Source: Gnetum montanum
Lineage: Eukaryota; Streptophyta; Gnetopsida; Gnetales; Gnetaceae
Length of the DNA: 64,000 nt
Reading direction: 5' to 3'
Assembly (NCBI GenBank): GCA_015680685.1
Contig: MNCI01010504.1
Span: 595,941 to 659,940 of the forward strand
A program made the position numbers and the translations under genes. Positions 34,083 through 45,230 of this stretch are shown here, in pieces (within the stretch, counting starts at the first letter, position 1; each line of letters starts with the position of its first letter). Under the pieces are notes generated by a model, which had not been told where the DNA came from, did no database searches, and saw only the letters and a program-made list of their open reading frames with translations.

Positions 34083-34420
34083 AGTCCTGGAATTACGACT
34101 ATAAACTGATACCACAGAAAAGTCCTGGAATTACGACTATAAACTGATACCACAGAAAAGTCTTGGAATTACGACTATAAACTAATACCATAGTGTCCGC
34201 AAGGACGATAAACTAGCATTCGTCTGGCATGACAATAAACTGCCACCGTCCTAACCAATCGGGTCTGCTAAGACTATAAACTAGCTTGCCTCTCCATAGT
34301 CCGCTAAGACTAGAAACTAGCAATGTAGCATCCATCATGACGCTAAATAGGCAATGTCCAATGGGTTATGACATAAAACTAACCCATGATAGTCTGCCAA
34401 GACTATAAACTGGCAAGTTC
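34083..34420 (+). repeat. Short repeat cluster 2 of C, including three 38-bp tandem units
   Basis: Three tandem units of 38 bp start at 34083, 34121 and 34159 (GTCCTGGAATTACGACTATAA type). About seven looser units with GTC..GAC and TATAAACTAGC follow. It shares the TAAACT core with cluster 1 (30844-31190). Confidence 0.7.
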
Positions 34421-35463
34421 ACATTCGGCACATCACTCCGCTACCATGCTCATTCATCAGCTTCACTGCATCGCTCGCCATCAATCGCCCTTATCAGTAT
34501 TGCTGTCATCTAAACACAGTGCCTGCCTTCCTTCAGCATCTCTGCGCCATTGGCTGCCATGTAAGTCTAAGCTCATTTGTTCACACATGGTTTTTCTTGT
34601 CTCCTTGGCGTTATGTCTGCAGGCTGACACCCGGAAGTTTCGTACAAAGATACACCTCGTTATAAGCAGCAAGATAAGACAATGTTCGCAGCATACCTAG
34701 CAGGACTAAATCAAACCATTCACTAGTACATCCCCATTCATCGACAAAATTCCTTATCCGTTCGCCAACACATTTTATCCTGGCATCTCCTTGACACACC
34801 CAGTACATCTAAAACATTGTGCCACTGTAAAGCAGCTACAACACGCAGCACAACACCTGCGCATGAGTACAAAAGCAGAGCAAAAGTTTACGACAAAAAA
34901 AAAAAAAAAACCGAGACCCCGGTCACTTCCCATATAAGCCCCAGACGGGAAGGCAGTTGTCTCAAAACCAAGTACTCATGTTCAAAACGCTCAAGCGACA
35001 TCCAGTTGCATGGCTTTGGATCCCCACCAACAGGTTCCCTTGAACACTAAACATGGGCCCTATTCTCCCAAAGAATGTAACACATCCTTCCGTGGCTTTG
35101 GCCCCGCCAACAAGTCCTCTCGAAAACTAACCGAGGGCCCTGTTCCGCCAAAGGACACACATTGCATGTCTGAACTCCAAGTCTACTAAAACATTGGCTA
35201 TTGGCAAAGATCAACATGTCACATATCCAAACATCCCCTGTCCACGACACAATTCTTTGGACAGTCACCAATCCCCACGATCTCTATCCTCCTATTAGCT
35301 ACAAATTTCACTTTCCCGATCCCATGTACTACTGAACACGGTGCGATGACGTCTCATCAAGTGGCAGCGGGCAACGTCTTTATCAAGTTGCTTGTGGTGT
35401 TTTGCACTTCTTTGTTGACGCTTCTCGGGTCGATTCCTCCAAGCATCAACAAAGAGGGGCCAA
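34421..35463 (+). other. 3' untranslated region of C with 81-bp repeat and PPT
   Basis: No gene is supported. A poly-A run lies near 34893-34908. Two diverged direct repeats of about 81 bp start near 35010 and 35091 (TGGCTTTGG...GGGCCCT...CAAAG). The polypurine tract AAAGAGGGGCCAA (35451-35463) precedes the 3' LTR. Confidence 0.65.
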
Positions 35464-36717
35464 TGAAACACCACAAAATTCGGAGCTTAGTACTTGCTCG
35501 GCACCAAGAAGGACCTTGAGGCTCACGAACGATGCCGGCTGCATGAGATTTCACACACGCGAAAACCTTGGGGATTACCACATTTGGTTTTTATTAAGTA
35601 TACTGTGCCAGCGTATACGCCCGACGTATATGTCCAAGTTCACATCTACAGCATATACGCCTGACCCCTACAGCGTATACGCCCAGCGTACACGCCTGAC
35701 ACTCTACAGCATATATGCCCGGCATTCCAGCGTGTACACCCAGGTACTGCAGATGCATGCGCTTGACGACAAAATCTCCAATGATAACATAAGGATAACA
35801 CCAAAGAGGAAGAATTGAAGCAAGTGGCCATCCTTTAGCGTATATGCCCAGCGTATACGCTTGCACCTACCAGCGTATACGCCCTGCGTATACACCTGCA
35901 CCCGCCAGTGTATACGCCCTGCATCCACCAGCATATACGCCCAGCGTATACGCACAGCATCCCTCAGCGTATACGCCCAGCACTCAGCATCTTCACCCCA
36001 GTTCACACCCAACACCTCCAGCGTATACGCCCAACAGATGTAAAATATTGTATTTCTGTAAAGTCTGTGCACCCAGTCAACGCGCCCCGTGTCGCCCAAC
36101 TCGAGTCTAGTGTAACAACCTGTATAAAAACCCCCATTTTCCACTTCACCGAGGTCGGTTGGCAAAATCCCAGAGCACACCAGAGAACATTTACGCTGCG
36201 CAAAAGAGCTAAAACCCTCTTACGCTGGGAAGCCCTGTATGCTGCAGATATAGTCTCTACGCTCCGCTCGCCCTGCAAACCAGCCGAGTCATCCCTGTAT
36301 ACGCTGGGGCTTTTCGTCCGCCTTGTGTTCCCACATGACTGCGTTAGACCAGTGCACTGTACTTTATCTCTGTAATACCATTGTTTACATTTGCTGCATA
36401 AGTTCTTTTACAGTTTTACGTCAATTTGGCCCACACACTGTTTACGCCTGTTTACGCTCAAGCTTTGTTTTCATCTGTTTTACGCTATTTTACGCTTAGT
36501 TCACGCTTGCCACACCGTTTACGCATAACTCAGCATATAGCATTTTGCGTACGCGCGGGGAAATCCTTGTATGATCCGCGTGCGGACCACCCAAGGTACT
36601 CTACCTTTGTGTATTCTAGCTCGTCCTCAGGCGAAGGCAGGGTCTTCTGTACTCGTCCTGCGATCCCGTGGCCTCTGTTTTCTTTCCAGCCGGAGACCGA
36701 CGATTTCAAGCGGTACA
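35464..36717 (+). repeat. 3' LTR of element C
   Basis: It begins TGAAACACC and ends CGGTACA before CTGAG. About seven perfect GCGTATACGC sites remain, with others changed to GCATATACGC or GCGTATATGC. TATAAAAA is at 36123-36130. Confidence 0.9.
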
Positions 36718-36722
36718 CTGAG

Positions 36723-38774
36723 GCAGTTTGAGGAACAAAAGATAGGAAAGTTCGTGCTCCCCTTTCCTTGTCTAATCAGGAAGCTATGCTGGTGTGCTAG
36801 AATTCTAGGGTACACTAATGATGTCCCCAAAAAAGCTTAAAATGCTTCATATGCCAAATTGCTGAAGCCACTAGTACCAAGAAAAGATGTTGGTGAGACA
36901 CTGGAGCTAGAACAAGAATAGATGGTTGAGCCCACTGCACCTCAAATAGCAGGGCCTAGCCAACTTCTAGATACAAGGCTTAGCCAACAACAAGAAGTAG
37001 GGCCCATCATGTAGCCCATGGGCTAGCAGGACCAGTAACTGCCACCACCGCCATAAGATTATCGATTGTCGATGAGCCATCTTAGGGCCATTGCAAAAAC
37101 TGTCAATTGGGGAAGTAGGGATGAGGCCAATCTCTTTAAGGTGATCAATGATACTGTATAGCCGACCATATCAATCGATCATGCAAGGGGTGATGTCTCA
37201 ATACATACATGAGGAGGGGAATTGCATTGGTTACAACAAATTTTAGAAAATGCTGCATCATTTCAAGTACAATTAGAAACTAGTAAAGGCACCATGGTAG
37301 TGGTTATGCAACACCAAGATGCAGCTGGAGCAGCAAAGGTCATAATAGAACACATCAAGGAATCATTTAATGTTGCTATTGTACCATCGGTAGATTTCAT
37401 AGGAGCACGTGATGCTCAAGTTTTGGCTAGCATCTCAATGACTCTTGCGAAACATGAGGATGCTCTGGATTGCTTGCTGCGAATAGGACAAGTAATGACA
37501 TCCTTGTTTGACATCCCCCATGATGTCACAGTGGCATAATTAGACCTCATTTCCACTAAGGAAAAAGCTAGTCATGGTTGAGGTTAGGGTTGAACATGTA
37601 GAAGATGAGTTGAGGAGACTCTAGAAAAAGTTTGTTGCCCTACAAGCTGAATAGCAAGATTTGTCCTAACTTGTTCCAGCCAATTAGATAGAATCACTTA
37701 GGATGGAGTAGCTAAATAAATTACTAGTTGAGAATAAAAGGGTGGCAATGAAAAAGGAGAAGGTTGATTGGGATGCTTCAAAAGCACAGGCTCAGACATA
37801 TGCACATGTAAATCACTTAAGGACTTACAAGAAGAGAATAAACTCCTTATTTCCAAAAATATTTGGTTGATGATAGTTGAAAAATAGAAGAATGTACTAA
37901 ACAAAGTTTTCAGAAAAATTGAGAACAACTAATAAGATTCAACCAAGACATCAGCTACTTAGCCATAGAGTATAGAATCCTCTTAATGGAGAAGGTACGT
38001 ACCATCTGGCAAAAGATAGCCATTGAAATAAGTGCATGGAAAAATGAGGCTAAGCAGCATGAAAAATTAAAGAAACATTTCCATGATCAAGTGGGAATGT
38101 ATAAGGAGATTATTGAAAAAGAGATTCGTATAGCTAAGGATCACAGTAACTCTTTTAGTGCTCAACACACTGACTAGAGAGCCATACTAGACACTTATGC
38201 CTTCACCCACCAAGTAGAATTAAAAAGCTGGGACCTATAGATCTAGCATCTCACAGAATACATGGAGTTGGAAAATTTGTAGTATGACAACTTGGCCATG
38301 TTAAGAGTAGGGTTCCTGAGGATTGAGATAGAAAAATAGGTAGCTGCCACCTATGCCAAATATGAAATAGAATTTGCTGGACACAAGAAGATATTGCAGA
38401 GACTAGAATTAGCAAACTCTGAACTAGATGTGGTAAAAGCTAGCTATCAAGGCCAAAAGGATGTAACAACAGACTTGGCTCAATGGCTTATAGATTATTA
38501 GGAATTTAGAGATAAAGCTAGAGCCTACGAGGAGGAATGACAGTTGTTTGTGGCATGGTACGTCAAAGCTAATTAGATGTTTTTGCAACTATCATGTCCA
38601 TGAAAGGTGCCAACTTTGTTTAACATTGGAACATTAGCATGGACAACATATGATCCTTAAATAGAGGAGGATAAACTTCAAGCACTCCTTCAAAAGTATC
38701 CATTTCAAAAGCCTGGAGCACAAGATAAAGGGAAAAAGCCCATGAAGGAGCCACCATCACTAAGAACCACATGA
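36723..38774 (+). pseudogene. ORF2 of element B, C-terminal part
   Basis: It resumes after C at QFEEQKIGKF, matching A at about 7615. A middle part (37222-37539) has HIKESFNVAIVPSVDFIGAR, nearly as in A. The segment from 37560 to 38520 is rich in Glu, Lys and Leu, as in coiled coils (KKHFHDQVGMYKEIIEKEI at 37986-38177). It ends with PSLRTT and TGA at 38772-38774. Numerous TAG stops stand in place of CAG. Confidence 0.7.
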
Positions 38775-38960
38775 GTTCCAAACAATTTTGTATCTTGTAT
38801 TTTGTGTTGGTGTCCCAATTTTGTTTTGTCTAGTCCTACATTGTGGTATAAAATAAATCATAGTCAATCCATAATCCCATACCTATCCACTATGTAATCA
38901 AATGAACTTGTTCTTCATTTTTTTTGACTCGAGGACAAGTATTATTTAGTCATGGGGCTA
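38775..38960 (+). other. 3' untranslated region and PPT of B
   Basis: This carries the family block CCCATACCTATCCACTATG and CTCGAGGACAAG, then CATGGGGCTA (38951-38960) as the PPT. Confidence 0.7.
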
Positions 38961-39802
38961 TGATGACTTGTGGTTTGTCAGGCCTTGATATCGGGTACAC
39001 GATATCGAGTATGCGATATCGTAGCTTGGATACAATATTGTATACATGATATCATGATTCTTATGTTAGCCTATAAATATAGCACTTAGATGCATAGGAT
39101 GAGATCATGTTGTTTTAGTCATTAGGGTGTGGAGTCTTTTTGTTAGTTTTCAGTTCTTTTCCCAAGTGCATGCTCGTAATTGTATGGAACCTTTGTTCAA
39201 GTATGATGTACTTGGACACACACACAATCAATAATAAAGATCAAGATTACTCCATCATTGTAGCATTCACTTAGTTTTTAATTATTTAATTATTAATTAT
39301 TTATTTTTATTTTCTTAGTTACTATTTATTTTACTGTTATTTACTATTCTTGTTGCTAACACGGAAGGAGTACGTCTTAATCACAAACATTTAAGTGTAA
39401 CTACATGGTAACCCAGTAGCATATTAAGTAGTGTTTTTAGTGATGTGCACTTGGCAATTCTAGAAGTAGCACATGAAGTCCAAGATGTGTACAAATGATT
39501 AAGGATGGATGCTCATTGCACTTAGGCTACCTTAGATTTTATTTCCTATTGCTTATTAGCTTAATCAAGTTACTTCTCATTGTCCTTAAGAGTAGCATAG
39601 TAGTGGAAACCACATCATACACCTCACTCTAGACTAAACCATATGTAACAAAGTAAATACTAGTCTAGGTGGGAAGACAGTGAACTACGATCAACATATA
39701 ACTATCTAAGTGCCACAACTAGTCCATCCATAGAGTTCGATTGGATCGTGCATACACACTCGTATTCATATGGTTGAGCATGGGGTACCTTGCTGCTCAT
39801 CA
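38961..39802 (+). repeat. 3' LTR of element B
   Basis: TGATGACTTG to GCTGCTCATCA. CGATATCG lies at 39000-39007 and 39014-39021 and TATAAATA at 39072-39079. Leader arms CTTAATCA (39376-39383) and TGATTAAG (39496-39503) are intact. CCTAT (39803-39807) follows. Confidence 0.9.
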
Positions 39803-39807
39803 CCTAT

Positions 39808-42800
39808 CTTTAGAAATATCCAACAAAATGGAACTAGGTAAGATTGAGAAGAAGCGTGTTCCATGCATTGTGTATAGTGATAACTAGTGCAACTGCATGA
39901 AAAAGGTTTTGTTAATCAGAAGTACATATATTAAAGTATGTAGTCAGCATGCACAAGAGATCAATATTCAAAGGTGTTTGTACGTAGTAGCCACAAAACA
40001 TAAGGGCACCCAGTGGCTGATAGTTGACTTGGATAGCATCGCACTATGCATGGAGCCAATCGAGAGCCTAACATGTGCTTATGTTGAAGGCATGGACAAA
40101 ATTGAATAAGTTCATTCCCAACTCTCTGATGAAGATGATGATACTTGTTTGGGAGAGTTGGAAATCCTTGATCACTTCAAGCAGGAGCCCTTAGAGCTAA
40201 AAATTTTACCAACCAGAATAGAGTATGCATTTTAAAGAATGGTAAACTAGTCATAATTAATGCCAAACTTGCTCCTAAATAAAAAAAACATTGTTGATGG
40301 TGGTGAATAAATGGTCAAAAGCCTTTGGTTGGTCATATCTAGAGCTAATAGGAATCAATCCAGGGATATGCTAGCATTGCATCTACATTGACCTAGCCAT
40401 GAAACCTAGAAGGTAGTTGTAGGGGCAGCTGAACCCCAAATTGAAGCAAATTATCAAGGAAGAAATAGGGCAACTCCTCAAGGTAGGGTGCATCTATCCC
40501 ATCGTAGATAGTGAGTGGATTAGGCCACTCATAATTGTAAGGAAGAAGGGTGGTAAATGGTGGGTTTGCATCAACTTTAGGTTGTTGAATATGGTAATAT
40601 GTAAAGATCATTTTTCTTTTCCATTTGTGGATTAAGTATTAGACACCATATGCGAGCATTATTATTATAGCTTCTTGGATGGTTATAGTGGCTATAAGCA
40701 AATCCAAATAGCATTAGATGATCAGGCCAAGACAACATTCATGAGTCTTTGGGGGACATTTGCATATTGTAAGATGCCATTTGGTCTATGCAATGCCCCT
40801 ACAACATTTCAATGCTTGGTCCTTAGTATCTTTCAATAGTAGATACGTAGTGGTGTTGAAGTCTTTATGGATAACTTCTCCACCTATGGAGCTATCTTTG
40901 AGTAAGCCTTGGACCAACTTGAGCAGGTACTGCAGAGATGTGTAGAGACAAACCTACAGCTCAACTGGCAAAAGAGCCATCTCATGGTCTAAGAAGGCAT
41001 TGTGTTAGGACACTGAATTTCAAAAAAATGGATTGAGGTAGACCTAGAAAAAATAAGATTCATCCAAGAAATAACATGCTAATCAGAGACTATTAAAGAT
41101 GTTTGGTCATTCCTTGGGTACACTAGCTACTATCAACATTTCATAGAGAATTTCTTTAGGATTGCAAAGTTATTGGTAGAGCTTACAAAGAAAGATGCAC
41201 CTTTTATCTAGACCAAGGAATGTGAACATGAATTTCAATAATTAAAGGAGAAACTCATAGAAACACCAATCCTATGAGCACCAAACTAGTCCAAACCTTT
41301 CCATTTCACGATAGTTGCATCTAACTACACTTTGGGAGTAGTGCTTATGCAAATGGTTGATAAGAAGCTTCCATACTACATCCACTATGTGAGTTGAAGC
41401 ATTGTGGAAGAATAGTTAAATTACATCACCATAGAGAAGGAATTAATGATAGTGGTGTATGTGCTAGAAAATTTTAGGCACTATGTGCTTGGTTACAAAG
41501 TATTTGTGCATATAGACCATAGTGCAATCTGCTTCCTTATGAATAAGTCGATGGTGAGCACTCATGTCATACAGTGGCTTATGAACTTGCAAGAATTTGA
41601 TCTCACAATGGTAGATTGAAAAGGAACCAAGAATGTGGGCGTTAACCACCTCTCTCACTTAAGATGGGATAATAAAGAGGAGGAGAGCCTACTCTCTGAT
41701 TATTTTCCAAATGAACTCCTTTTTATAGGAGCAATAAGTGAACAAATGCCTACAAATGCAATATGGTATAATGGCATCCTCACCTATCTTCTCATCCAAG
41801 AGATGTCACAAGACTTGGATTTTAGGAAGAAGCAAAAATTTCTTTGGGCCAAATCCTTCATGGAAATCCATGAACACCTTTATAAGGTGTGTGTTGATGT
41901 CCTGATTCATTGGTGTGTCCCTGACAAAGATCAACTACATGTTCTCTAGGATGCTCATGAAGGGCCTTGCGAAGGCCACTATGCAGGGAGATGCATGGCC
42001 ATAAAAATCCTAATGGCAGGATACTATTGGCCTATAATCTTTAGGAATGCCCACTAGTTTGTCAAGTTTTGTGAACATTGTCAACAAGATGGGGGGATGA
42101 CCACTCGCATGGAAGATCCTCAATAGTGGATTCAACCACTGAAACCTTTCGACATACGGGGCATTGATTTCATGGATTCCATCACACCCATGTTCAACAG
42201 GAAGACATATATTATAGTAGCAGTTGACTACTTCACAAAGTAGGTAGAAGCAAAAACTGTTACTGATTGTACATCATCCATTGCTGCTAAATTTATATAA
42301 CAAAATATTGTGAATAAGTTTGGGGTGCCACATTCACTAATTTTTGATAATGGAACTCACATCACAAGTGCCACTTTTAGAAAATTAATGCAATTCTTGG
42401 GGGTAGAACATAAATTAACAACACCTTACCACCTCCAAGCCAATGATCAAGCAAAGGTAACCAACTAAGAAATTAGAAAAATACTAACATAGACCATTAG
42501 CAAATATAGGAAGGATTGGAGTGCAAAACTTAATGATGCTCTCTAGGCTTATTGTTCAACTTGTAAACTTCCTATTGGCTATTCTCCTTATGAGTTAGTG
42601 TACAAAAAACTTCCAACACTCTCGATTCAATCCAAGCTCTGTACACTCTCAACAACCTATGAAATAAATCTTGACCTAAGTCTAGCACAGAAAGAAAGAT
42701 TAATAAACCTAAATGTGTTAGATGAAAATTAATTAGTGGCCCTATTCTTGAATGAGGTGATAAGGCATTCAGCAAGCATTGTCATGATCTTAGAATTAGG

Positions 42801-43060
42801 AAAGTAAAACTTTAACTAGGAGATAAGGTTCTCTACTGGAATCCCACACATGTACCTCAAAAGATAAAATTTCAAACATTGTAGGAGGGACCTTATATAG
42901 TTGATCAAACCTTTCCCTCTGGGGCCATGATAATCTACAAACCTAATAGCCTAAGTAAAAAGTAGTTGGTTGATATCCAATAAGTAAAACCTTGCCTTAG
43001 ACCAAGACAGGCCAGTGCAACTACCGGCTCAATGAATGGACAACCATGTTCTATTTTTTA
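39808..43060 (+). pseudogene. pol of element D: protease end, RT, RNase H, integrase
   Basis: This continues the frame cut by B. RT starts near 40441 with LLKVGCIYPIVDSEWIRPL, then DGYSGYKQI, then MPFGLCNAPTTFQ. The active site reads VFMDNFSTYG (about 40861-40890), in which the second catalytic Asp is Asn. RNase H-like parts run at about 41160-41640. Integrase shows CEHC (near 42073), GIDFMDSI (near 42160) and IFDNGTHI (near 42343); NDQAKVTN (near 42443) has Lys where the catalytic Glu belongs. Stops are frequent. The VFMDDFS-like motif is typical of the Athila lineage. Confidence 0.85.
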
Positions 43061-44691
43061 GATCTCCTCCTTCCAACTCAATTGTGGGGGAGATGGCCAT
43101 TTGTGCTAATCATCAAATTGGCTTCTTAGTTTTTCTACTTTTTTTTTTATGTTTTTTATTTTTATAAATTATTTATTTTACAAATTCTTCTAATCTTACA
43201 CATTTTTTACAAATAATATTTCTTGATTATTTTACACTTTCTTATATATTTTACTTTGTTTTATTTTGATTCAAGTGTGATATTTTCTTATTTCTGCTAA
43301 TAAAACTACTTTATTGTCACAGGACATAGTGCCATTGTTGCTATTTACTAATGATGGTTTGTGCTTGATGTGTGATTGTTGATGTCTAGTTTCTATTTTT
43401 GAATTTTGATGTATGATGACTTTAACATGGTTTATTTTTTATGGAATAGGCAATGAGTCCATGTCATCCACCCATCTAATGAACTCTATAATTTTCATTA
43501 TTATGGGAATTTGATGTCCCTTCCATGAAAGAAATTTTTAATCAATTGGTGACCTTGGTAGTTCTAGAATTAGGAAAGATTTAAGGTTTGTAAAGGGTGT
43601 GACTTCAAGGGGACTCAATGCTCTTTGTACTCTTCTACTTGCTTGAGTGTGTTTCATAGACTTCTTACCATTCCATACCACCCATTGATAAGAAGTCAAA
43701 TAACATCATTGCATGGTGGGGTTCCCATTTCAAAAAAATAAAAATAAAAAAAATAAAAAAAAATAAAATAAAAAATGTTGGGAATTCAAAGCATACTCCT
43801 TACCCCTTTGACACGAATAAGTCCTTGCATTTTGTGGTTTCCATTTCAAAAATAAAAAAAGGGAATTCCAAGTGCATCCCTTGGACAAATAAGTGGGCTA
43901 GAAGCACTAGTTATGGGACTCAAATAGCATGCACCTATGCCTGAAAGTTCCCTTTAACTAACACCCTATCTCTCACTTCCTACTTCTCTTTTCTTTTCTT
44001 TGTGGAATGGTGGTTATCTTGTGGAAGCACTCTGGTGTCTCGAGTGAGTGGATCAGTCTTGGAGTGGTAATGCAAAGTCATTGGAAGTGGTTGGTTTTGG
44101 ACTAAACTAAGGATGGAACTCTTTGGATCATTATAAATACAAATTCCATAAGGGACTTCTTATGACCTCAATTCAGAACTCCATTGCACCTTCTCTATCA
44201 TCCATCCTTGCTATCATAACTGACCTCACTACCATGTTCTATGTTATGCTCTATGGCTTGATTTGATATGTTGGAATTCTTGGGTAGATTCTTTCTGGTT
44301 GATCCTTAACTTTTCATGACCATTAATTGACTATGGGGCCCATGAACTCTATAGTTGAGATTAAGCAAGGGCAAAAGGGTATGAGCCTGCTATGGGGAGA
44401 ACCCACTTGCATAGCTCTTGGTCTAGTTGGTTAATGTTCCTTACCTTTGGCATCCCTACAATCCTATCTTTCGCATATTTCATTGAGTATTCTACTTAGT
44501 GCTCCTTAATCTCTCATTTCATTCATCCACTAAATCAAATTTTCTCCATTTTTCCAAATTTATGAACTTGAACACCCTCTTCTCATGTTTTCATATTATT
44601 CTTGGCTCTTTGAGCTTTCATTTGATCCTAGTTTCATCCAAAAATTCCGTATATTTTGAAATTTTGACCAAAGTCAATGGTGGTCAATAGT
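43061..44691 (+). other. Noncoding spacer of D between pol and internal promoter
   Basis: It starts with a PPT-like CAATTGTGGGGGAGATGG near 43078. An AT-rich stretch and an A-rich AAATAAAA microsatellite (about 43735-43775) follow, then GGGACTTCTTATGACC and the conserved block. No gene is supported. Confidence 0.55.
44381..44414 (+). other. Conserved noncoding block upstream of ORF2 (D copy)
   Basis: ATGAGCCTGCTATGGGGAGA followed by ACCCACTTGCATAG nearly equals the reverse complement of 59541-59580 in E, and shares ACCCACTTGCATA with A. Confidence 0.55.
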
Positions 44692-44736
44692 TGCATCAAT
44701 GAGGCCTGGTCGACGCAGTGCGTACACACTATATAT
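44692..44736 (+). promoter_or_regulatory. Internal promoter-like copy of the U3 motif in D
   Basis: The segment 44692-44720 (TGCATCAATGAGGCCTGGTC then GACGCAGTG) matches the U3 of D's own 5' LTR at 14783-14811 apart from a few substitutions, most of them transitions. TATATAT follows at 44730-44736, as TATAAATA follows in the LTR. Confidence 0.65.
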
Positions 44737-45230
44737 CCTACATAGTACTTAGCAATTTTTTTGTCATTTTCTCATAACACAAGGGGAGTTTTTGTAATTT
44801 TTAGAGCCCAAAAACTTCTAGAGCTCATAAAAATTACTCTATTTGTCCAAATCACTCTATTTGTCCAAAAATTACTTCCCAACCATTTGTCCAAATCACT
44901 CTATTTTTTGACCCTGCACTTACTGGAGGTAAGATCTTTATCGTGGGGGCTGCAAGCCTTATAGTTTCTGATGAAATTTTTTTTTTCTAACTTCCCAAAA
45001 GGTTAATAACCTTAATAACATAGAAACATCAATTTTTTCAAAGATTAATCCTTCCAACAACCTCCGGGATGGTTTATTAATGATAATACATAAATAAATA
45101 ATAATTGAAGTAATTAAATCAACCATAATCACAACTTAGCCAAAGTGTAACTATCCTTAAAAGATAAAGGTATCCCAATTATTTTAAGTTACACAATGAT
45201 TGCTAATCTATGGTCTCATTGTGATTATAG
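44737..45230 (+). other. Putative ORF2 5' leader of D
   Basis: No gene is supported. Repeats of ATCACTCTATTTGTCCAAA lie at about 44835-44900; the rest is AT-rich. Confidence 0.45.

Larger units (their letters stand above)
24690..36717 (+). mobile_element. Element C: Tat-lineage Ty3/Gypsy element, RT-truncated
   Basis: The 12,028-bp element has LTRs of 1,254 bp each and CTGAG duplications at 24685-24689 and 36718-36722. It encodes Gag-protease, a partial RT, RNase H, a second RNase H of the type added in the Tat lineage, and integrase. CpG is frequent and the two LTRs differ by only scattered transitions, so it is the youngest large insertion here. The N-terminal part of RT is missing and in-frame stops are present, so it is not autonomous. 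It is inserted in ORF2 of B. Confidence 0.9.
18595..39802 (+). mobile_element. Element B: second pol-less Athila-like element, interrupted by C
   Basis: LTRs of 844 and 842 bp are flanked by CCTAT duplications (18590-18594 and 39803-39807). Without C it is about 9.2 kb and matches A feature by feature: PBS, gag, spacer with conserved block, internal promoter, ORF2 and PPT, with no pol. It is inserted in the protease region of D, in the same orientation. Confidence 0.9.

Noticed and set aside
34893-34908. Poly-A run as the tail of a processed pseudogene or LINE
   Set aside because: No gene-like sequence precedes it and no target duplication was seen; it lies within the 3' UTR of C.
43078-43095. 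A second, internal polypurine tract after pol of D (and similar runs near 4811, 6535 and 23615)
   Set aside because: The 4811 run lies inside apparent gag coding sequence and the others are not followed by LTR-like termini. Purine runs of this size are common here, so a central PPT is not supported.
43735-43775. AAATAAAA-rich microsatellite as a LINE tail
   Set aside because: It lies inside the D spacer and continues on both sides into D-family sequence.
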